From Candidatus Woesearchaeota archaeon (lineage in GTDB: Archaea > Nanobdellota > Nanobdellia > Woesearchaeales > WJKR01): a stretch of 10,971 bases of DNA. Below, piece by piece: positions 7,039 to 10,971 of the stretch (its first letter is position 1; every line of letters begins with the position of its first letter). The stretch spans positions 1 through 10,971 of the forward strand of contig WJKR01000070.1 in assembly GCA_014729015.1 (NCBI GenBank). Reading direction: 5' to 3'. The translations under genes and the position numbers were made by a program. The notes below the pieces were generated by a model. That model was not told the origin of the DNA, did not search any database, and worked only from the letters and a program-made list of their open reading frames with translations.

Positions 7039-7868
7039 TTTCCGAGCTCGTCATAGGTTTGTTGCAGCAGCGCCGCGTCCTTCTCCAAAGTGGGGCTCTC
7101 GCAGATGATGGTTCCTCTGGCCTTGAATTCCTTGAGCGTCTTCAGCAATGCTTGCCATGCGAGGTCACTTTCTCTGAGAGGGAGGTGGTTCTTCTCTCCT
7201 TTCTCACCGTAGTTGATGCCGGAGATGTGGAGGTGCATGCTCTTGAGGTGTTTTTTGCCGAGTCCTGCTTCGATGCTTTCTAATACCTCCCTAAATTCGT
7301 TCGCTGTATTGTACTTGCCGTTGCTTCTTGCATGTAAGTGGGCGAAGTCGACGCAGATGCCGAGCCCTTCGACGTCCTGCGCGAGCCTGATGAGTTCTTG
7401 CAATGAGCCGAATTGCGTCGGCTTGCCAGTGGTTTCCGGGCTTATAGTGACGGTGTTGCCTTCGTCGCGGAGTTTTCTCACGACTTCCTTCATCCTCTCT
7501 TTGATGTTGCGATAGACGTGCTCGTGGTCCATCTTCATGTAGAACCCTGGGTGGAACGTGCAGCTGGTGCCGCCGCATTTTTCCAGTGCGCGTGCTGTCT
7601 GGACGATGCGATGCATGCTCGCGTGTTTCTTCGCTGACTCGATGGCGTTCAGGTTGATGTAGTAGGGCCCGTGCGCCGTCACGATAAAGTCGTTGTTGTT
7701 GGCCAATGCCTTGATGTTCGCCGCGTCCTCGTCGTTGATGTTGACGCCGTGCACGAATTCGAGCTCTTGGCAGCCGAATCCGAGCTCGATGCTTCTGGCG
7801 ACGCCTGCGTTCCTGCCTTTGCCGGTCGTGCTGAGCGGGCTGCCGGCGGTGCCGAACCTGAGGGTCAT
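7035..7868 (-). CDS. nfo: Endonuclease IV-like AP endonuclease (TIM barrel)
   Basis: A 277-aa protein of the AP endonuclease 2 / xylose isomerase-like TIM-barrel superfamily, closest in pattern to endonuclease IV, which nicks DNA 5' of abasic sites with three metal ions. Candidate metal ligands are in the expected order: His66 (TAHGPYYIN), His106 (FHPGF), Glu145 (PETTGK), Asp174 and His177 (CVDFAHLHAR), His212/His214 (MHLHISGI), His228 (KNHLPL) and Glu257 (CESPT). The Asp-x-His pair of the E. coli enzyme appears as KNH, so one ligand is less clear. GEKGEKNHLPL resembles the archaeal branch of the family. The ATG at 7868 is preceded by a TATA box at the leaderless distance. It opens an operon with iscS (4-nt overlap) and iscU. 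A sugar isomerase-type function is less likely but not excluded. Confidence 0.85.
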   Translation of the reverse strand: MTLRFGTAGSPLSTTGKGRNAGVARSIELGFGCQELEFVHGVNINDEDAANIKALANNNDFIVTAHGPYYINLNAIESAKKHASMHRIVQTARALEKCGGTSCTFHPGFYMKMDHEHVYRNIKERMKEVVRKLRDEGNTVTISPETTGKPTQFGSLQELIRLAQDVEGLGICVDFAHLHARSNGKYNTANEFREVLESIEAGLGKKHLKSMHLHISGINYGEKGEKNHLPLRESDLAWQALLKTLKEFKARGTIICESPTLEKDAALLQQTYDELGK

Positions 7869-7883
7869 GGCGGTTCACGGATA

Positions 7884-7909
7884 TGTGATAATTTATTAAT
7901 GTATTCACA
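7884..7909. promoter_or_regulatory. Candidate operator: TGTGA-N16-TCACA across the nfo promoter
   Basis: An inverted repeat with perfect 5-bp arms (TGTGA at 7884-7888, TCACA at 7905-7909) is centred almost exactly on the TATA box of the nfo-iscS-iscU operon. A further TTCAC at 7874-7878 forms a second inverted pair, TCAC-N6-GTGA, with the left arm. A bound regulator would block TBP. The divergent Lrp-like gene is the obvious candidate; this is inference. Confidence 0.35.
7891..7899 (-). promoter_or_regulatory. TATA box of the nfo-iscS-iscU operon
   Basis: On the minus strand TTAATAAAT is centred 27 bp before ATG 7868, which predicts a leaderless mRNA. Confidence 0.6.
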
Positions 7910-7954
7910 ATAAAAATAGGATTTTCTTACATAGTCTTTATTTTTTATAGAAAC

Positions 7955-7964
7955 ATATTTATAT
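7955..7964 (+). promoter_or_regulatory. TATA box of the Lrp-like gene
   Basis: CATATTTATATGG contains TTTATAT centred about 26 bp before ATG 7987. The purine-rich GAAA just upstream suits a BRE. The box covers the earlier ATG at 7963, so that codon would not be in a transcript started here. A weaker alternative, CTTTATTTT near 7935-7943, could serve a start at 7963. Confidence 0.55.
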
Positions 7965-7986
7965 GGGCTACTCCTGCCTCAAAACC

Positions 7987-8592
7987 ATGCTCCGCGACAA
8001 GCTCCACGTCGACGACAAAGACGTCACCCTGCTCTCCGCAGTCATGCGCGACCCCGACATCTCCCAACAAGTCCTCGCCGACCAGCTCAAACTCTCGCAG
8101 CCATCAATCAACGTCCGCCTGCACAAGCTCAAGGACAAAGGCATACTCGCGCGCGTAGCGGGCATCGACGCGAAACGATCAGGGCTCGCGCTCGCCAGGG
8201 TGGACTTCACCTGCACCGACGCGGAACAACTCCTCAGCATATTCCAGCACTGCTCCTTCTTCGTCAACGGCTTCGTCATGAGCGGCACCAGGAACGTGTG
8301 CGTCTTCCTCATCGGCGAAGACCTCAGGAAGGTAGAGCACATCGTGAACAGGTACCTGCGCGCCAACCCGCGTGTACATCACGTCGAACTCTCCGTCGTC
8401 GTCAACACGGCCAAGGAGTTCGTGTGCGCCATCGACCTCAAAAGAGAACACTCCGAGCCCTGCGCCGACCCGGAGAGCTGCAAGGACTGCACCGTCCTGC
8501 GCGAACTCCAGTCACAACGCGCTCCCCGCTTCCTTGAAGAACAAGAAGATGATGAGCAGGACGAAAAAGAAGACGACGTGCAGCACCAATGA
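7987..8592 (+). CDS. Lrp/AsnC-like transcriptional regulator with C-terminal cysteine cluster
   Basis: A 201-aa DNA-binding protein. Residues 9-55 form an AsnC-type winged helix-turn-helix (DDKDVTLLSAVMRDPDISQQ, then LADQLKLSQPSINVRLHKLKDKGIL). An alpha/beta domain like the Lrp effector (RAM) domain follows at about 66-150. Unusual for the family is His155 followed by Cys159, Cys165 and Cys168 (C-x5-C-x2-C), a possible metal or redox site; further cysteines are 76, 89, 105 and 147. The last 20 residues are almost all acidic or glutamine, and their DNA is the antisense of the next gene. The frame is open from ATG 7963, but I chose ATG 7987 because a clear TATA box lies over 7963; this choice is uncertain. 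It diverges from the nfo-iscS-iscU operon, so it may control that operon and itself. Target and effector are unknown. Confidence 0.85.
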   Translation: MLRDKLHVDDKDVTLLSAVMRDPDISQQVLADQLKLSQPSINVRLHKLKDKGILARVAGIDAKRSGLALARVDFTCTDAEQLLSIFQHCSFFVNGFVMSGTRNVCVFLIGEDLRKVEHIVNRYLRANPRVHHVELSVVVNTAKEFVCAIDLKREHSEPCADPESCKDCTVLRELQSQRAPRFLEEQEDDEQDEKEDDVQHQ

Positions 8593-8838
8593 CAGCACGG
8601 CAGTGCTGTGCGCGCGTTTGTCTGGCACATTCCTGGAAAGCTCCATCGCAACGATGCTCGCCGCCAGTCCCGGGATGACGAACAGGAAGAACCCAAACTT
8701 GTTGGACAACATTGAGAGCACCGCGCCAATGATAGTTAATCCCAACCCGATGAACAATGAGAGCGTCGCCGTCCACTGAGCGACGAACCGCTTGTTCTTG
8801 ACGATCTTCGCGTCCGGCTCCTGGTCAGGCTCGTGCAT
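8512..8838 (-). CDS. Small three-helix membrane protein, function unknown
   Basis: A 108-aa protein with a charged N-terminus (DQEPDAKIVKNKR) and three hydrophobic segments at about 24-45, 48-66 and 80-101, with a short charged loop (ELSRNVPDKRAH) between the second and third. The layout recalls small DUF4190-like membrane proteins, but I cannot assign a family. The frame is open to a TTG at 8859. I chose ATG 8838 because a TATA-like box at 8861-8870 is centred 27 bp before it. The last 26 codons, including nearly the whole third helix, overlap the end of the Lrp-like gene on the opposite strand. It diverges from the NFACT gene, with 76 bp between the two start codons. The overlap makes the exact end of one of the two genes questionable, yet the hydrophobic pattern is convincing on this strand. 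Confidence 0.7.
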   Translation of the reverse strand: MHEPDQEPDAKIVKNKRFVAQWTATLSLFIGLGLTIIGAVLSMLSNKFGFFLFVIPGLAASIVAMELSRNVPDKRAHSTAVLSLVLHVVFFFVLLIIFLFFKEAGSAL

Positions 8839-8860
8839 CCCATAGATGGAGCGAATCAAC

Positions 8861-8870
8861 TATTTTAATG
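8861..8870 (-). promoter_or_regulatory. TATA box of the small membrane protein gene
   Basis: On the minus strand CATTAAAATA is centred about 27 bp before ATG 8838, consistent with a leaderless transcript. Confidence 0.55.
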
Positions 8871-8884
8871 TTTCTACCAATGAA

Positions 8885-8892
8885 TTTATTAA
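8885..8892 (+). promoter_or_regulatory. TATA box of the NFACT gene
   Basis: TTTATTAA is centred about 26 bp before ATG 8915, which supports that start over the upstream ATG at 8846. Together with the box at 8861-8870 it forms a compact divergent promoter pair. Confidence 0.6.
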
Positions 8893-8914
8893 CCACCAAC
8901 TACTTCGGCACTGC

Positions 8915-10021
8915 ATGCCGTTCATCCTCTCAGCGCTCGACGTGCACTACCTGGTCAAGGAACTGCGGCCGCTCGTCCAAGACGCCTTCGTCGACAAGGT
9001 CTACCAAGGCGAGGAGGAAAAAGGGGATTCCCTGTTGCGCATGCGATCGCCCAGGACCGGGAAGCAACAGCTCTACGTCAAGGTGCCGGAAGCGTTGTTC
9101 TTGACTGAGCACCGGTTCCCCTGGCCGCGACAACCGACAGGGTTCTGTATGCAGCTCCGCAAGCATCTGACCAACGCACAACTGGTGAGTGTCGAGCAAC
9201 ACGCCTTCGACCGCATCGTCGAGTTAGTGTTCAAGAAAGGAGAAAAGCGGTGGACGCTCGTCATCGAGCTCTTCAGCAAAGGCAACGTCGTCTTCATCAA
9301 CAACGAAGGCGTCATCAGGGGCGTCATGGACCTGCAGCGATGGAAGGACAGGACGCTGCGAGTCAACGCTCCTTACGAATACCCGCCGCAGCAGAACGAC
9401 ACGAAAACCATGTCCTTGGAGCAATTGCGAGAACGATGGGAAGAAAACGACAAGGAACTGGTCAAGTTCTGCGCCACCGCCCTAGGGCTGGGCGGCAAGT
9501 ACGCCGAAGAACTCCTTTCCAGGACGACATTCGACAAGAACACCAAGGAACTGGGCAAGAAAGGGTCGGAACAGCTCCATGCAGCCCTGCAAGCGCTGTT
9601 TGAAGAGGCGCCACGACCAACCACGCACGGAGAAGACGCGGCGCCGTTCCCCCTACACACATGGAAGGAGGTAGAGCAACACCCAACGTTCTCTGCAGCG
9701 ATAGAGGCGCTCGTTATCGCCGAGAAGAGAGACGTCGTCGACTCAGCGGCAGCGGCATCGACCCGGACGCGGCAGGACAAGTACGATCGCATCATCGAAG
9801 CGCAGACGAAAAAGCTGGACGGCTACAAGAGATCAGCCGAGGAGAACCAGCGGAAAGGAGAGCGCATCTACGAGTGCTACCAAGAACTCTCGTCATTGTT
9901 GGAAAAAATCGGCGAGCTGCACGATCGGGACGGCTGGGCAGCGGTCAAGGAGCACGTCAAGGAGCACAAGCTATTGGTCACGGTCGATGGGAAGAGCGGC
10001 AAGTTGACGGTCGACTTATGA
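8915..10021 (+). CDS. Rqc2/NFACT-family protein lacking the NFACT-R domain
   Basis: A 368-aa homologue of the N-terminal half of NFACT proteins (archaeal and bacterial RqcH, eukaryotic Rqc2/NEMF), which bind the large ribosomal subunit with a stalled peptidyl-tRNA and recruit alanyl-tRNA for C-terminal tailing. NFACT-N spans about 1-150 and has Asp9 (SALDVHYL), the FCMQLRKHL segment (77-85) and the Asp99-Arg100 pair (AFDR), matching Asp9, Asp98 and Arg99 of yeast Rqc2. A helix-hairpin-helix-like stretch follows at about 180-203 (ALGLGGKYAEELL), then a coiled coil from about 286 (RQDKYDRIIEAQTKKLDGY) and IYECYQEL (318-325). The protein stops after KLTVDL, where full-length archaeal members (about 600-700 aa) continue into the second coil and the NFACT-R domain. 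I chose ATG 8915, not 8846, from the TATA box and because Asp9 then falls at the family position. Its end overlaps the convergent MazG-like gene by 6 nt. Confidence 0.88.
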   Translation: MPFILSALDVHYLVKELRPLVQDAFVDKVYQGEEEKGDSLLRMRSPRTGKQQLYVKVPEALFLTEHRFPWPRQPTGFCMQLRKHLTNAQLVSVEQHAFDRIVELVFKKGEKRWTLVIELFSKGNVVFINNEGVIRGVMDLQRWKDRTLRVNAPYEYPPQQNDTKTMSLEQLRERWEENDKELVKFCATALGLGGKYAEELLSRTTFDKNTKELGKKGSEQLHAALQALFEEAPRPTTHGEDAAPFPLHTWKEVEQHPTFSAAIEALVIAEKRDVVDSAAAASTRTRQDKYDRIIEAQTKKLDGYKRSAEENQRKGERIYECYQELSSLLEKIGELHDRDGWAAVKEHVKEHKLLVTVDGKSGKLTVDL

Positions 10022-10345
10022 GATCCCTTCCTCTTGCGCACCCTCCGCCTCGATGCGTCGGATCTTCTCGCTCATGGACCTGTCCAGGTTCACGTTCATC
10101 TTCTGCGCCAGGATGATGATGCTGTACAGCGCGTCCGCGAACGTAGTGGAGACCTGCGAGTCGGTGACGGGCCGCTCCGCCTGTATGCCCTCCCTGCCTA
10201 AGACGCCTGCCGCGAGGTTGCCTATCTCCTCGCTCACCTTGCTCATGTAGAGGAAGAGCATCTCGTCATAGTCCTTGTCGCCGAGCTCCGATTCGAAGCG
10301 TCTGATCTCATGATTGGCCTTCTCCTGCAACGCTCCGAGGTCCAT
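10016..10345 (-). CDS. MazG-like nucleotide pyrophosphohydrolase-fold protein
   Basis: A 109-aa all-helical protein that fits the MazG/dUTPase-like NTP pyrophosphatase fold; members hydrolyse (d)NTPs to monophosphates, often to clean the nucleotide pool. The family metal site is EExxE followed by ExxD. Here the first part reads EEIGN (residues 39-43) and the second TFAD (68-71, Asp71) within FADALYSIIILAQKMNVNLDRSM. Glu39, Glu40 and Asp71 are kept, while the third Glu is Asn43 and the fourth is Thr68. The rest of the pattern (hydrophobic helix, NVNLDRSMSEKIRRIE) is typical. The frame is open to a TTG at 10360. I chose ATG 10345 from the TATA-like box centred about 28 bp upstream. Activity is uncertain because of the changed residues. 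The gene diverges from the RNA methyltransferase gene and converges on the NFACT gene. Confidence 0.75.
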   Translation of the reverse strand: MDLGALQEKANHEIRRFESELGDKDYDEMLFLYMSKVSEEIGNLAAGVLGREGIQAERPVTDSQVSTTFADALYSIIILAQKMNVNLDRSMSEKIRRIEAEGAQEEGIS

Positions 10346-10368
10346 GTCACCCTTCGACAAATCACTCC

Positions 10369-10377
10369 TTAATATAG
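10369..10377 (-). promoter_or_regulatory. TATA box of the MazG-like gene
   Basis: On the minus strand CTATATTAA is centred about 28 bp before ATG 10345. An SD-like AAGGAGTGAT also lies here but is badly spaced for either ATG 10345 or TTG 10360. Confidence 0.55.
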
Positions 10378-10430
10378 TTTGTGGGCAACGCTTTGTAGCA
10401 TTTTGTGCACTGGTGTCAGGTTTTCCAATA

Positions 10431-10440
10431 CTTATTTAAG
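10431..10440 (+). promoter_or_regulatory. TATA box of the RNA methyltransferase gene
   Basis: CTTATTTAAG is centred about 28 bp before ATG 10464, again fitting a leaderless start. The 118 bp between the MazG-like and methyltransferase starts hold the two divergent TATA boxes and nothing else that I recognise. Confidence 0.55.
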
Positions 10441-10463
10441 CAAAGTCTGATTTTAGTACCCCC

Positions 10464-10971
10464 ATGTCATTCTTGTCACGGTACGCACAACTGGGCGAGG
10501 AATTCGACCCCCAATCCATCACCGTGAAGCCGGCGTTGCGCGCCAACACGCTACGAACGAAAGAGTGGGAAATAATCAACGATCTCAAGGCAAAAGGAGT
10601 CGCGCTGACGAGGATTCCCAACATCCCGCATGGTTATTGGTACGAGGCGGGCTTCTCTCTAGGCGCGACCCCGGCATTCCTCCAAGGACGCTATTACCTG
10701 CAGGAAGCGGCGAGCCAGCTGCCGCCATTGCTCCTCGACCCGCAACCAGGAGAGACAATCCTGGACATGGCGGCGGCGCCGGGCAGCAAGACGACCCAAC
10801 TAGCGCAACTCATCGACAACCAAGGGGTCATTGTCGCCCTGGACACCGAAGTGCCCCGTCTCAAGTCACTGCAGCACAACCTGGAACGCATGGGCGTCAC
10901 CTGCGCGGCGACGTACAAGAAGGACGCGCGCTACGTCGCAGATTTAGGGCTGCAATTCGACAGGATACTCC
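10464..10971 (+). CDS. NOP2/NSUN/RsmB-type RNA cytosine-C5 methyltransferase, 5' part
   Basis: The gene starts at ATG 10464 and runs off the window after about 169 codons. The product is a SAM-dependent methyltransferase that makes m5C in tRNA or rRNA. Visible landmarks are RANTLR (26-31) typical of the N-terminal region, AFLQGRYYLQEAAS (71-84) that matches the family's conserved G-x-YYxQ-x-x-S stretch, the SAM-binding motif DMAAAPGSKTTQLA (101-114), and ALDTEVPRL (125-133) that holds the acidic residue expected to bind the SAM ribose. The window ends at FDRIL, just before the place where the catalytic motif DAPCSG should come, so the two catalytic cysteines cannot be checked. No PUA or other extra domain precedes the core, so it looks like the short archaeal NSUN6-like or Trm4-like type. 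Whether the target is tRNA or rRNA cannot be said. Confidence 0.92.
   Translation, partial: MSFLSRYAQLGEEFDPQSITVKPALRANTLRTKEWEIINDLKAKGVALTRIPNIPHGYWYEAGFSLGATPAFLQGRYYLQEAASQLPPLLLDPQPGETILDMAAAPGSKTTQLAQLIDNQGVIVALDTEVPRLKSLQHNLERMGVTCAATYKKDARYVADLGLQFDRIL

Noticed and set aside
8846..8914. ATG 8846 as the NFACT start, adding 23 residues.
   Set aside because: The added part does not resemble NFACT-N, contains the promoter of this gene and most of the divergent one, and would shift the conserved Asp9.
10022..10116. A frameshifted continuation of the NFACT protein into a second coil and NFACT-R domain.
   Set aside because: The forward frames after the stop give Pro/Arg/Ser-rich shadow peptides, and the minus strand carries the well-formed MazG-like gene.
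1..10971. Mobile elements, CRISPR arrays, rRNA or long direct repeats.
   Set aside because: I found no transposase or integrase, no repeat-spacer pattern and no rRNA-like stretch by eye.

Overview
This window is very probably from an archaeon, most likely a DPANN-type lineage such as Woesearchaeota (lineage is inference, moderate confidence). The evidence is archaeal TATA boxes 25-29 bp upstream of start codons, an archaeal-type NFACT/Rqc2 homologue, an archaeal-type endonuclease IV, an Lrp-type regulator and a NOP2/NSUN-type RNA methyltransferase. Coding density is very high: no gene-free stretch reaches 300 bp, and the largest gap is about 190 bp (5328-5518).

Layout. A CcdA/DsbD-like membrane thiol transporter (23-853, +) runs head-on into a block of minus-strand genes. 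Reading that block in its direction of transcription (right to left): an endonuclease IV-like enzyme, cysteine desulfurase and IscU scaffold form one tight operon (7868 to 5519). Then comes a gap with a candidate small structured RNA. Next is the leucyl aminopeptidase - thioredoxin reductase operon (5327 to 2927), a small rubredoxin-like zinc-ribbon protein (2893-2660), and an M3 oligoendopeptidase (2620-857). To the right of the divergent promoter region at 7869-7986 lie a cysteine-rich Lrp-like regulator (+), a small three-helix membrane protein (-) whose 3' end overlaps the regulator antisense, a short Rqc2/NFACT homologue (+), a MazG-like protein (-), and the 5' part of an RNA m5C methyltransferase (+) cut by the window edge.

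How genes start. Eight genes that begin a transcription unit have a TATA-like box centred about 25-29 bp before an ATG, so they are probably leaderless. This argues for shorter starts than the longest open frames in six of them (pepF, regulator, membrane protein, NFACT, MazG-like, and trxB on different grounds). Genes inside operons (trxB, iscU and the first gene of the window) use Shine-Dalgarno sites instead. iscS is coupled by an ATGA overlap, and the aminopeptidase has both a TATA box and a strong SD.

Functional theme. Many products deal with thiols, iron-sulfur clusters or proteolysis: CcdA-like electron transfer, thioredoxin reductase, a rubredoxin-like protein, IscS/IscU, two peptidases, and a regulator with a C-terminal cysteine cluster divergent from the isc operon. 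I see no mobile element, CRISPR array, tRNA or rRNA. The points most worth a second look are the candidate RNA at 5398-5458, the operator-like repeats around the nfo-iscS-iscU promoter, the NFACT protein that lacks its C-terminal half, the antisense overlap at 8512-8592, and the MazG-like protein with two altered metal-site residues.
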